In this document: positions 24,283-32,517 of the stretch, piece by piece
Layout of the letters: the number at the start of each line of letters is the position of its first letter
How positions within the stretch are numbered: position 1 is the first letter of the stretch
NCBI GenBank assembly: GCA_946529215.1
Contig: CAMMZC010000006.1
Span: 1 to 64,000, forward strand
Length of the DNA: 64,000 nucleotides
Reading direction: 5' to 3'
Source of the DNA: an uncultured Clostridia bacterium
GTDB taxonomy: Bacteria > Bacillota > Clostridia > TANB77 > CAG-508
The notes under the pieces: generated by a model
What the model was told of the DNA's origin: nothing
Database searches by the model: none
What the model saw: only the letters and a program-made list of their open reading frames with translations
Program-made: the position numbers and the translations under genes

Positions 24283-25335
24283 TTATTTTCTTAGCACAAA
24301 TCTATAACTCGTCTTTCCACTCATTACAGAGAACCAAGCTTCTTCATTTTCTTTTGCATTATAATACAAAATAGGCTTAAATAATTCTTCAGAAACTTTT
24401 ACAATTTCCCCAAAATCTTTTACGTACACAACTTCAACTTCTTCATCATTTGGTTTTGTACTTACTTCAACTATCTTATCTTGACAAATTTTTAGAATTC
24501 TATTAAGTTCATATTTGTATTCATTTCTTATAACATTTGCAATTTTGAATTTAGAAACCTTTCTTAAAGCAATAATTGCAATCACTATAAGAACTACATC
24601 TATAAATATTTTTGAAGCACCAGATTTCTCTGTAACTTTATATTCTTTTGAAATATATTCTGAATTCTCTATATCGTTTTCTCCTGTAAGTTTAGTAGTT
24701 TTTTCTGCCAAATCAATATTTATAAATGGCGAAATCTCATCTATTACTTCTTTTCCATCAACTTCTGTTTCAACTTTTATCTTTAATTTTACTGTGTATT
24801 TTGCATCTATTGACATTCCTAATTGTTGCTTAAAATTATTTATTAATTCATTTTTATCTTTTAAGTCTAATTTTAGTTTTTCAGCAATTTGTATATTATC
24901 TGATGCTGAATTTATAGACTTTTCAGGCAATAAAGTTTCTTCTTTATCCCAAATTTTCTGTTCTTCACCATTTTTTGTATAAACCGCTTGTATTAAGCCC
25001 ACTATTGAATACGTACATTTTAATTCAGAATTTTTACTTCCTGTATAATCATAATTCAAATCAAGTTTTATGTTATCTATTAAATCAGTAACATAAGCTA
25101 AATTTTTATCTTTAATTTCTTCATTTGTCATATATTTATTTGAAATCAGGTTTATTTTATAATCATAATTAAATTTATTTGTATATTTATATATTTCTTT
25201 TGTATATGACCTCATATTCTCTTTTTGTATATTTTTTATGAAGTTAATAAAAGAGAAAATTAATACAATTATAGACACAATAATCGTAACATATTTAGTT
25301 GATTTACGAATTTTGCTTTTTCCTTTCGCCTTCAT
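24283..25335 (-). CDS. DUF5305-like membrane protein (SipW-associated), module A
   Basis: 350-aa bitopic protein, paralogue of the one at 18060. The N-terminal membrane segment is TIIVSIIVLIFSFINFI. An extracellular domain of about 190 residues contains ...YKINLISNKYMTNEEIKDK and the late segment VDGKEVIDEISPFINIDL. The second membrane segment is ASKIFIDVVLIVIAIIAL, followed by an 85-residue cytoplasmic tail. The ATG follows AGAAAGGAGAAGATTATA, 26 bp after the SipW gene. Consistent pairing of this protein with SipW in both modules suggests they work together in fibre export or assembly. That role is inference. Confidence 0.78.
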   Translation of the reverse strand: MKAKGKSKIRKSTKYVTIIVSIIVLIFSFINFIKNIQKENMRSYTKEIYKYTNKFNYDYKINLISNKYMTNEEIKDKNLAYVTDLIDNIKLDLNYDYTGSKNSELKCTYSIVGLIQAVYTKNGEEQKIWDKEETLLPEKSINSASDNIQIAEKLKLDLKDKNELINNFKQQLGMSIDAKYTVKLKIKVETEVDGKEVIDEISPFINIDLAEKTTKLTGENDIENSEYISKEYKVTEKSGASKIFIDVVLIVIAIIALRKVSKFKIANVIRNEYKYELNRILKICQDKIVEVSTKPNDEEVEVVYVKDFGEIVKVSEELFKPILYYNAKENEEAWFSVMSGKTSYRFVLRK

Positions 25336-25361
25336 TATAATCTTCTCCTTTCTTTAGCTTC

Positions 25362-26543
25362 CTAATTTCCTTTTTCTACTTCTATCGTTTGCTCTTCTGT
25401 CTGTAATAAATGTAACCAAATTGCTGGATACCCAATATATTTTATTTTAAATACTACTTTTCCAATTAGTTGATTTTCTTTAACTTCTGCTACATCTGGT
25501 AAATCATTGTTGTCACCTTTTGTAACAAAATAAAATTCACCATTTCTTTGATTTTTTTGTATAATTCTGTGAATTACTGTATATCCTTCCATTTGATACT
25601 CTATTATGTCTCCAACATTTACATCATTTGAATTGCATTTTTGTATTATAGCTACATCTCCTACACATATTTCCTTCTCCATACTTCCTGTTGCAATTGC
25701 TACAGGTTTAATAGGAAAAATTCCTAATGCAAACCATATTACTAATATAATAGTAACAACCAAAGGAATTACACTTCCTGGATTTGTATCTATAAATGCC
25801 CTTCTGTCTTTAATTGGTCTTAATTTTATTTTTTCATATCTAATATACAAAACTAAAATTATTGGTATTACTGAATCTATTATAGCAGACATGGCCCATG
25901 GTGAATTTGGTAGAATTGGCGATACCCAATAATATAAATTTGTAATTAATTGATATATTATTGAAGGGATAAAATCTCCTTGTATCGAAATATAAGAAAA
26001 TAAAATGTTTTTCGCAATATTTGGTACTATAACTTGAGATACATATTTTACAATTGTAAGTGTTGCTAATGTTTTTCCAATAAAACTTGTAAAATTAATA
26101 TCTATAATGATATATACAATTGCTATTAAAATTGCAAATTTCACCTTATCCCTATCATAAACATTGTTTATTAATTTATATCTAATATATTCTTTCGCAA
26201 AAATCGGAATTCCTAACATCCACAAATTTACAATAAGTCCATTTAATGTTGTACTATATGGATTTTTTCCAAATGTTACAAATAACCCAGATAACAAATA
26301 TACAATTAAATATATTAATGATGAAATTATTGTATATTGGATTATTTTTCTTTTTAATTTTGTATTTGTATAATTCTTTCCTAATGTAAAAAATAACATG
26401 GCACATAATAATAACCAAAAAACAGGATTGATTATATATAAATATAGCCCATTTAATCCAAGCGCAAATCTAAAATTCGCTAAAATTCCATATATTAATA
26501 TTATTAAAATAATGATTGCTGTGACTAATTTTGATTTTTGCAT
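25362..26543 (-). CDS. sipW: SipW-type signal peptidase I with multi-TM N-terminal extension, module A
   Basis: 393-aa membrane protease with about eight N-terminal hydrophobic segments and a C-terminal S26B domain. The catalytic serine lies in IATGSMEKEICVGDVAIIQ. Histidine replaces lysine in YTVIHRIIQK, as in SipW and eukaryotic signal peptidases. The third box is FYFVTKGDNNDLPDVAEV. The start is the ATG at 26543, directly after AGAGGAGAAA. A 13-residue upstream extension of the frame has no ribosome binding site and is rejected. Expected to process the TasA-like protein at 26747 and the adhesins downstream. Same design as the gene at 19115, but the sequences are well diverged, so the duplication is not recent. 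Confidence 0.87.
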   Translation of the reverse strand: MQKSKLVTAIIILIILIYGILANFRFALGLNGLYLYIINPVFWLLLCAMLFFTLGKNYTNTKLKRKIIQYTIISSLIYLIVYLLSGLFVTFGKNPYSTTLNGLIVNLWMLGIPIFAKEYIRYKLINNVYDRDKVKFAILIAIVYIIIDINFTSFIGKTLATLTIVKYVSQVIVPNIAKNILFSYISIQGDFIPSIIYQLITNLYYWVSPILPNSPWAMSAIIDSVIPIILVLYIRYEKIKLRPIKDRRAFIDTNPGSVIPLVVTIILVIWFALGIFPIKPVAIATGSMEKEICVGDVAIIQKCNSNDVNVGDIIEYQMEGYTVIHRIIQKNQRNGEFYFVTKGDNNDLPDVAEVKENQLIGKVVFKIKYIGYPAIWLHLLQTEEQTIEVEKGN

Positions 26544-26573
26544 TTTCTCCTCTTTATATAAAATAGAACAGTT

Positions 26574-26719
26574 GTGGGCCAAAATTATTCTATTTTATTT
26601 TTAGCCCACTTTTTTCTACTGCTTTTGCTATAATAGAAAGTTTATTAACTTTAAATTATAGAATAAAATTAGACATAAAGTCTCCTAAAGGTAATGCCTT
26701 ATGCAAAGGCATTACCTTT
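26574..26719 (-). other. two hairpins between fibre gene and sipW, module A
   Basis: A perfect 14-bp stem AAAGGTAATGCCTT/AAGGCATTACCTTT (26687-26719, 5-nt loop) lies 27 bp after the fibre gene. A second hairpin, GTGGGC/GCCCAC (26574-26609), lies just before the sipW ribosome binding site and on the plus strand is followed by a T run. Neither has a T tract in the direction of transcription. On the plus strand an extended -10 element TGCTATAAT occurs at 26626-26634 between them. Confidence 0.65.
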
Positions 26720-26746
26720 GCGAAGTTAATCTTTACACACATACAA

Positions 26747-27328
26747 TTATGGATTTGCAGGATTGTGAGAATGTGCTGGTGTAATTGTAATTGCTTGTGC
26801 GTCTTGATCATATGTAAATGTTACATCAAAGCTTCCTAATGTTGAATCTTTTTTAGAGTTAGGTGCCCATTGTACAACAAATTCACTTGTACATGATGCT
26901 CCTGCTGCTAATTTTTCACCAGTAGAAGGTAATCCAGCTTGACCTGCTGCAGTAGGTGTAACTGTTATATCTGTATCTGTTAATCCAGATGTATCAACAT
27001 TTATAGATGTTAATTTAGCATCAAGATTACCTTCATTTGTTATAACAGTTTGTAATTTCACAGCATCTCCTGGATAAGCTAGTTTTACAGTTGCAGTTAC
27101 TTTTGTATCAGTTGTAACTACAGCTTTACCATGAGCTTCTTCATTAACTACTTTTCCATCCTTATCTAATAATTTAGCAGATGTAAACTTAATGTCCCAA
27201 TCAGCAGTAGTTGAAACACTACCATTAATTGTAAGTACAGTTTGGAAAGCTGCATACCCTACAGCAATTGCTATAAGTAGTACAATTAATACTATTATAG
27301 CATAGTTTTTCTTTTTTGATCTTTTCAT
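26747..27328 (-). CDS. TasA/camelysin (CalY)-like fibre protein, module A
   Basis: 193-aa secreted protein. The membrane segment YAIIVLIVLLIAIAVGYAAF is followed by QTVLTINGSVSTTADWDIKF, the SipW-type cleavage context and the W-D-I/V start of the mature domain also present in module B (SPWDVRYI). The mature region is beta-rich, with one cysteine (GASCTSEF). The start is the ATG at 27328, nine bases after AAAGGAG; the ATG at 27334 is too close. It is the first gene of the whole 11-kb leftward locus, with its own promoter at 27366. Presumed major fibre subunit exported by Sec and trimmed by the SipW peptidase encoded next. Confidence 0.83.
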   Translation of the reverse strand: MKRSKKKNYAIIVLIVLLIAIAVGYAAFQTVLTINGSVSTTADWDIKFTSAKLLDKDGKVVNEEAHGKAVVTTDTKVTATVKLAYPGDAVKLQTVITNEGNLDAKLTSINVDTSGLTDTDITVTPTAAGQAGLPSTGEKLAAGASCTSEFVVQWAPNSKKDSTLGSFDVTFTYDQDAQAITITPAHSHNPANP

Positions 27329-27365
27329 AAACATACACTCCTTTCTAATTTTATTCTATATCTTT

Positions 27366-27394
27366 ATTTTACCCTATATTTCGCTATAACTCAA
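27366..27394 (-). promoter_or_regulatory. promoter of module A
   Basis: TTGAGT, 17-nt spacer, TAAAAT, about 38 bp upstream of the fibre gene start. Confidence 0.75.
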
Positions 27395-27414
27395 TTACTA
27401 TAGTGTGTCTTTTT

Positions 27415-27433
27415 CTTTACATTTTTGTGACAT
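27415..27433 (-). promoter_or_regulatory. conserved box upstream of the module A promoter
   Basis: On the minus strand ATGTCACAAAAATGTAAAG, 20 bases upstream of the -35 element. It differs at one position from the module B box, which lies 9 bases upstream; the 11-bp difference is about one helical turn. Confidence 0.55.
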
Positions 27434-27473
27434 TTCGTCATAATATTGTAATATTTATTTAACTTGATTGTTA

Positions 27474-27502
27474 TTGTCTTTTTTTAAATTTTATGATATA
27501 TT
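27474..27502 (+). promoter_or_regulatory. promoter of the 345-aa coiled-coil gene
   Basis: TTGTCT, 17-nt spacer, TATATT with TGA upstream (extended -10). It reads away from the fibre locus, 46 bp before ATG 27548. Confidence 0.6.
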
Positions 27503-27547
27503 AAAATAAGAGAACTAACGAAAAATTTTTAGGAGGTACCTTAAAGT

Positions 27548-28585
27548 ATGGAAGCTATATATAATAATACGTTTCTAAATAGTTTATTTACAAGTGATGA
27601 ATTTAATTTTATCAAACATCTAGACTCAAGCAATGAAGAATTTGCTAAATTATTAGAAACAGAAAAAAAGATTAGAGATATAATTGTAAATCTAATTAAC
27701 GGATTAAATGATTCTATACGCAAAAGCAATATAAATCATAAAAATTCTTCTAAAGAAGTTAATATGCTTTCAAAATCTCAAAAAATGTTTGAAACTGTAA
27801 ATAGTAATATCTCTATGCTACAAATAAATGAAGAAATCTCAAATAATATAAATAAAGAAATAATAGATTTACTAATAAAGGTTGAAGCAGATGAAAATAA
27901 CAGCTCAGAGTCAAAATTTATTGATGAAATTGCAAATTTAAAAACAAAAATTGCAGATTTTAGTAATGTTGTAGAAGATATGAAAACAACCATTTTGCAA
28001 AATGACTCTTTGTTACAATCTTTTATAAATGCTTCTGATGTGCAAGATTATTTTAGAATATTTTCAATAAAATATTCTAGCATTATACAAGATATTGCTA
28101 AGCAAGAACCTAGCAAACCTATTGAAGATGTTAATATTGTTTCAAAAGATATTAAAGAAAACAATAATTGTCTACTAATTTCTGAAACAAAAAGAAAAGT
28201 TTATCTTCCATATTCTAAATTTGAAGTTTTAGAATATTTAGATAAATATCCTCATCAATATACTTCTTTTGAAGATGTAGTAAAACAAGAATATATTTAC
28301 CCAACAGACTACTATTTAAAACATCCAGCTGTTTCACGTTTCAGAGAAGCTTATGCTTTAATTCGTGACAGAGAAGCTAAATCTATATTTGAAGCATTCA
28401 AAGTCGCAATGGATATGATGTTTAATTATAGCTTAAATGCTGCAATTATTGCAGCATGCAAATCACAGAATCAATTAGAAAACTATTTAGAATGTTTATC
28501 TAATAATCATTTAGATGATTTTAAAGATTTTGAAATTCACTTTGAAGTTGCTCCATTAAAAGTACATCATAAAACTAAAATTTAA
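27548..28585 (+). CDS. unknown coiled-coil protein, paralogue of the gene at 14650
   Basis: 345-aa acidic protein. Residues 1-200 are helical with coiled-coil character (ISNNINKEIIDLLIKVEADE and similar). Residues about 215-330 form the domain shared with the 14650 product: KVYLPYSKFEVLEYLDKYPH, then YIYPTDYYLKHPAVSRFREA, RDREAKSIFEAFKVAMDMMF, then AACKSQNQLENYLECL. The spacing of all blocks is the same in the two proteins. No signal or membrane segment is visible. ATG 27548 follows AGGAGG at 11 nt. It is transcribed divergently from module A of the fibre locus. Function unknown; location suggests a link to that locus, but this is inference. Confidence 0.82.
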   Translation: MEAIYNNTFLNSLFTSDEFNFIKHLDSSNEEFAKLLETEKKIRDIIVNLINGLNDSIRKSNINHKNSSKEVNMLSKSQKMFETVNSNISMLQINEEISNNINKEIIDLLIKVEADENNSSESKFIDEIANLKTKIADFSNVVEDMKTTILQNDSLLQSFINASDVQDYFRIFSIKYSSIIQDIAKQEPSKPIEDVNIVSKDIKENNNCLLISETKRKVYLPYSKFEVLEYLDKYPHQYTSFEDVVKQEYIYPTDYYLKHPAVSRFREAYALIRDREAKSIFEAFKVAMDMMFNYSLNAAIIAACKSQNQLENYLECLSNNHLDDFKDFEIHFEVAPLKVHHKTKI

Positions 28586-28650
28586 CTTTATTTACGACAA
28601 AATTCAATACTAAAATCAAATAAGAATTTGTTAAGGAAGGAGTGATTTAT

Positions 28651-28836
28651 ATGATAGTTGTTGATCCAGCAGGAAATTTATTTGATGAAAGAAGAAAAAC
28701 AGAAAGAAGAAAAACAAACAGAAGAAAAAACGATGATGAAAACGCCCAAGATGATAGAAGAAGTGGTAAAGATAGAAGAACAGATGAATGGGTAAAAGAA
28801 TTATTAGAAAATGAAGAAACACAGGAAGAAAATTAA
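28651..28836 (+). CDS. small charged protein with RR-rich repeats
   Basis: 61-aa protein beginning MIVVDPAGNLFDERRKTERRK. The core has a repeated R-R-K-x(3-4) pattern with DDRRSGKDRRTDEW, followed by an acidic tail (ELLENEETQEEN). It could bind nucleic acid or RNA polymerase, but I do not recognise the family. ATG 28651 follows AAGGAAGGAGTGATTTAT, and a GTG at 28642 is poorly placed. It is 65 bp downstream of the coiled-coil gene and probably in its transcript. The terminator at 28819 overlaps its last codons. Confidence 0.65.
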   Translation: MIVVDPAGNLFDERRKTERRKTNRRKNDDENAQDDRRSGKDRRTDEWVKELLENEETQEEN

Positions 28837-28851
28837 ACTTCCTGTGTTTTT
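28819..28851. terminator. bidirectional terminator
   Basis: Perfect 10-bp stem ACACAGGAAG/CTTCCTGTGT with a 9-nt AT-only loop followed by TTTT. It serves the plus-strand small gene and probably also the convergent PBP gene. Confidence 0.88.
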
Positions 28852-28867
28852 CTACTAATAAATTTTA

Positions 28868-30634
28868 TTATTTATTTTCCAAATATGGCAAAACCTCTCC
28901 TAATACCTTTCCTCCAACTGGTGCTGCAACGCCTCCTCCTTGGTGTCCACCCTCTCCTGTTGGATTATATAAAGTTACTAAACAAACAATTTGTGGGTCT
29001 TCTATTGGTGCAACTCCACAAAAAGATGTGACATATTTTCCTGTGTTTACACCATCTTCTGATGTCCCAGTTTTTCCTCCTACTCTATATCCTTCAACTT
29101 TTGCATTTTTTCCTGTTCCCTCTGCTACAACAGATTCCATCATACTTAATACTTTCTCTGATGTTTCTTTTGAAATACTTGTAGCTTTTATATCTACTGG
29201 AATTTCTTGTTCTTCTCCTGTTTTTGTATTTATTACAGATTTTACAACTCTTGGTGTAAGCAATTTTCCACCATTTACTATACTAGATATTGCTGTAGCT
29301 AGTTGAATTGGAGTAATTTCAAATCGTTGTCCAAAGCTTATTGTTGCAAGTTCTACTGGTCCACATTTTTCTTGCTTAACAAATATGCTATTTGCTTCTC
29401 CTGGAAGATTTACTCCTGTTTTTGAAAGTAATCCAAATTTATTTAAATAATTATAATATGTATTTACTCCTAATTTTTGTCCAAGACCTATAAATACTGG
29501 ATTACACGAATTCATTAATCCTTGTCTTAAGCTTTCTGAACCATGAGGTCTATAATATCTCCAACATTTTATCCTTGCTCCTCCTACCGTAATGCCACCT
29601 GTACAACAAAATTCTCCACTATTGTCTGTATCTGTTATTTTTTCTTCAAGTGCTGCAGATGCTGTTATAAGCTTAAAAACAGATCCTGGCTCATAAGTAT
29701 CTGAAATTGCTTTATTTCTCCACATTCCCTGTAACGCTTTTGTTTTTTCTTTTTGCTCTATATTATCCCAATTTTGCTTTAATTCTTCATTATTTATTTC
29801 ATAAGGTTTATTTAAATTATAATTAGGATATGTAGCCATTGCTAAAATATCCCCTGTTTTAGGATTCATTGCAACAATATTTCCACCATCTGTACACTTA
29901 TTGTCTATACATGCCTCAGCTAAGTGTTTTTCTACAATAGATTGAATTGTCATATCTATTGAAAGTTTTATAGAGCTTCCATCAATTGGCTTTAGATAAT
30001 TTTCACCATCATTTCCTATATTCTCCCCTATTGCATCAGTAGTTCTCTGAATAGAACCATTTGTCCCAGATAAAATTTCATTATATTTTGCTTCAATCCC
30101 ATCTAATCCTTGATTATCACTTCCACAAAAACCTATAAATTGTGAAGCTATATTTGAGTATGGATAATATCTTTTTGTATCTTCATCAATATTTATACCT
30201 GTTTCAATATTATTTGCTATCATCCATTCTCTTAGTTTATCTGCTTTTTCTTCTTCAACTTTTTTAACAATTGTCTCAATTGAACTTCTTTTTGAAACCT
30301 TTTTTAAAACTTTCTCATAATCCAATTCAAAAATATCCGCCAAAGCTTTTGCAACTTTTTCTTTATTTTCTTTCAATATATTGGTCGGATTTACTGTAAT
30401 AGTTGAAACTGTTGAGCTCACAGCTAATATATATTTACCAGTACTATCATATATTGTCCCTCTTTTTGCACTTATAGCTCTTTGTTGCACTTGCTGTTCA
30501 TAAGCCAAAAGTTGAAGTTTATTTCCATCATAAAATTGCAAAAAAGCCAATCTTACTATTAAAAAAAACATAACAAAAAAAACTACAAACATTGTTTTTA
30601 CCATTTTTCTTTTATTTGTTAATGATATTTCCAT
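28868..30634 (-). CDS. class B penicillin-binding protein (SpoVD/FtsI type)
   Basis: 588-aa peptidoglycan transpeptidase. One N-terminal membrane segment (MVKTMFVVFFVMFFLIVRLAF) precedes a PBP dimerisation domain starting at RGTIYDSTG. The transpeptidase domain has all three active-site motifs: EPGSVFKLIT (SxxK), SCNPVF (SxN) and GGKTGTSE (KTG). There is no PASTA domain. The ATG at 30634 lies 11 nt after GAGG, and the GTG at 30646 overlaps that box. SpoVD (spore cortex) and FtsI/PBP2B (septum) cannot be told apart here. Absence of this gene from the mraZ-rsmH-ftsL cluster later in the window leaves both options open. CxxC-like cysteine pairs (CIDNKC, FCCTGG) are noticeable. Confidence 0.9.
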   Translation of the reverse strand: MEISLTNKRKMVKTMFVVFFVMFFLIVRLAFLQFYDGNKLQLLAYEQQVQQRAISAKRGTIYDSTGKYILAVSSTVSTITVNPTNILKENKEKVAKALADIFELDYEKVLKKVSKRSSIETIVKKVEEEKADKLREWMIANNIETGINIDEDTKRYYPYSNIASQFIGFCGSDNQGLDGIEAKYNEILSGTNGSIQRTTDAIGENIGNDGENYLKPIDGSSIKLSIDMTIQSIVEKHLAEACIDNKCTDGGNIVAMNPKTGDILAMATYPNYNLNKPYEINNEELKQNWDNIEQKEKTKALQGMWRNKAISDTYEPGSVFKLITASAALEEKITDTDNSGEFCCTGGITVGGARIKCWRYYRPHGSESLRQGLMNSCNPVFIGLGQKLGVNTYYNYLNKFGLLSKTGVNLPGEANSIFVKQEKCGPVELATISFGQRFEITPIQLATAISSIVNGGKLLTPRVVKSVINTKTGEEQEIPVDIKATSISKETSEKVLSMMESVVAEGTGKNAKVEGYRVGGKTGTSEDGVNTGKYVTSFCGVAPIEDPQIVCLVTLYNPTGEGGHQGGGVAAPVGGKVLGEVLPYLENK

Positions 30635-30725
30635 ATAAAAATACACCTCTAAACATATTATTATAAACTTTTAAACTTAAAATTCTATAAATATTTTATT
30701 TTTAAATTTTTATTTTATAACTAAA

Positions 30726-30763
30726 AATATCACTTATCTAATTGATTTCAGATAAATGATATT
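30726..30763 (-). terminator. terminator downstream of mscS
   Basis: 14-nt arms AATATCACTTATCT/AGATAAATGATATT with one mismatch, followed on the minus strand by TTTTTAG. The right flank is also T-rich. Confidence 0.8.
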
Positions 30764-30786
30764 CTTTTTTATTTTCATTATTTTGT

Positions 30787-31599
30787 TTAATTTCTATGTA
30801 TTGTAAGTTGTGGATAAGGTATTGAAATTCCATTTTTATCTAACTCTAATTTAACCATATTGTATACATTTCTTCTAATTGTGATTTTTGTTTCAGGTTT
30901 ACAATTTATTTGTAATTTGTAATTAATTGCAGAATCTTCAAAACTTCCAATTCCTAAATATTTTGCTTCAATTACATCTTCCTGTTTTTGAATATTGTTA
31001 CATACCTTACTTAAAATCTTTGCAATTTTTTCTGTTTCATCTTCATAAGACAATGGTATATCTATATATAGTTCTTCTGATATTTTTAAAGCCTTATTTA
31101 TATTTCTATTTGCTAAAACTAATATATTACCATTTGCTATGTCTTTTATTTTTGTTGTTCTTACTCCAAGATAAATAACCTTTCCTTCAATATCATCTAT
31201 TTTTACAACATCACCTAATGCAAAATAGTCATCTGTAATAATATTTACACCTGTAATAATATCTTTTAGAGGATCTTGAATAGCAAGTCCAGCTATTACA
31301 GAAACCAATCCTAGTCCTGCAACAAGTGAATTTACATTTACTCCATAAATTTGCAAAATAAGAACAGCAACAATTAAAATTATTACATATTTTATAATAT
31401 TAGTAAATAATTTAACAATTGTTCTGCCCTTTTTATCAAGTTTATTTCTTTTTTTGTCTCTTTCTAAAATTTTGTTTATTGTTCTTTTTATTATTTGATA
31501 AATTATTATACCAATCACTGTAATTATTGCTGATATATATAATTTGTTGTTATTTATTTTTAAGAATATACTCTCAATCTCTTTTAAATTATTAATCAT
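30787..31599 (-). CDS. mscS: small-conductance mechanosensitive channel, MscS family
   Basis: 270-aa membrane protein acting as an osmotic safety valve. Three hydrophobic segments include the pore helix LVAGLGLVSVIAGLAIQDPLKDIITGV with its G/A pattern. The beta-domain signature DDYFALGDVVKIDDIEGKVIYLGVRTTKI follows, then NGNILVLANRNI. The C-terminal alpha/beta domain ends SIPYPQLTIHRN, as in many MscS homologues. ATG 31599 follows AAAAGGAAAAGAGAAA. It is separated from def by 38 bp, possibly in the same transcript, and is closed by its own terminator. Confidence 0.93.
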   Translation of the reverse strand: MINNLKEIESIFLKINNNKLYISAIITVIGIIIYQIIKRTINKILERDKKRNKLDKKGRTIVKLFTNIIKYVIILIVAVLILQIYGVNVNSLVAGLGLVSVIAGLAIQDPLKDIITGVNIITDDYFALGDVVKIDDIEGKVIYLGVRTTKIKDIANGNILVLANRNINKALKISEELYIDIPLSYEDETEKIAKILSKVCNNIQKQEDVIEAKYLGIGSFEDSAINYKLQINCKPETKITIRRNVYNMVKLELDKNGISIPYPQLTIHRN

Positions 31600-31637
31600 T
31601 TTCTCTTTTCCTTTTTATAAAATTCCTCTTTATAATG

Positions 31638-32189
31638 CTATCTTTCTGTTCCTTCTTCATTTTCTCTTTTAGCTATATTTTTACTTACATCATATATTTT
31701 TCTTTTAAGATCATACGGATCTTTTAAAGCTCCCTTTACTTTATCGACAAACAAAACTCCATCTAGATGGTCAATTTCATGTGATAAAATTCTTGCTAAT
31801 CCGTTTTTTCCTTTTACTATTATTTCCTCACCTTGTAAATTTAAAGCTTTTACCACAACTTCTTGTGGTCTATATACTTTTCCAAAAATATGCGGAAAAC
31901 TTAAACATCCTTCTAATTCTAATTGAATTCCTTTACGTTCTACAATCTCTGGATTTATTAAAACCTCTACACCACCTAATAAAGTTTTATATGCAATAAT
32001 TCTCTTATGAATTCCTACTTGAGGTGCGGCAATTCCTACTCCTGGTGTAAATTTCAATATATTTACCAATCTATTAGCAAATTCAATTATTTCATCATCT
32101 ATAACTTGGATAGGTTCTGATTTTATTGTTAGTGTTTTTGCATTTAACTCATTGCTTATTAAAGCCTTTAAAATTTCTTCGTTTCTCAA
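31638..32189 (-). CDS. def: peptide deformylase
   Basis: Metalloenzyme that removes the N-formyl group from nascent proteins. The 183-aa product has all three motifs: GVGIAAPQVG, EGCLSFP (metal cysteine) and HEIDHLDG (metal histidines with catalytic glutamate). The start is TTG at 32189, with GAAAGGAAAGATAGTAAAA upstream. The extended C-terminus (DPYDLKRKIYDVSKNIAKREN) is common in clostridial forms. The neighbours def-mscS-PBP do not form a known functional group. Confidence 0.95.
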   Translation of the reverse strand: MRNEEILKALISNELNAKTLTIKSEPIQVIDDEIIEFANRLVNILKFTPGVGIAAPQVGIHKRIIAYKTLLGGVEVLINPEIVERKGIQLELEGCLSFPHIFGKVYRPQEVVVKALNLQGEEIIVKGKNGLARILSHEIDHLDGVLFVDKVKGALKDPYDLKRKIYDVSKNIAKRENEEGTER

Positions 32190-32517
32190 TTTTACTATCT
32201 TTCCTTTCGTTATAATTACAATAATATATTATTTGATATTAAATCGCTATTTTCTTTTCCACTCAAATCCTTCTGGTAAGCTTAATGCATCTTTCTTCTT
32301 TTTAACATATCTATCCTCTTCTGAACTCTTCCTATTTAACTGCTAAAAGTTGTGTACCCTGTCATTACTCCTTAAAAGTATTGGAATAACTGATGAAAAA
32401 GCCTATTTCAATTCGCCAAAGCCACAGTTTTCAGCCTTTCTTCAAAGTATCTGTTTTTCTTTTTATATAAAGGTTTGTCCGTTTTTGGGGTTAAAATATA
32501 TCCCCTCCTCTATTATA
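32190..32517. other. 328-bp gene-free stretch with a possible gene remnant
   Basis: No intact gene. On the minus strand 32341-32247 encodes 31 residues ending in a stop (SSEEDRYVKKKKDALSLPEG, then FEWKRK). They look like the C-terminus of a protein, but a TAG stands immediately upstream and no start codon with ribosome binding site exists. The rest is T-rich with no clear hairpin terminator. Confidence 0.35.
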
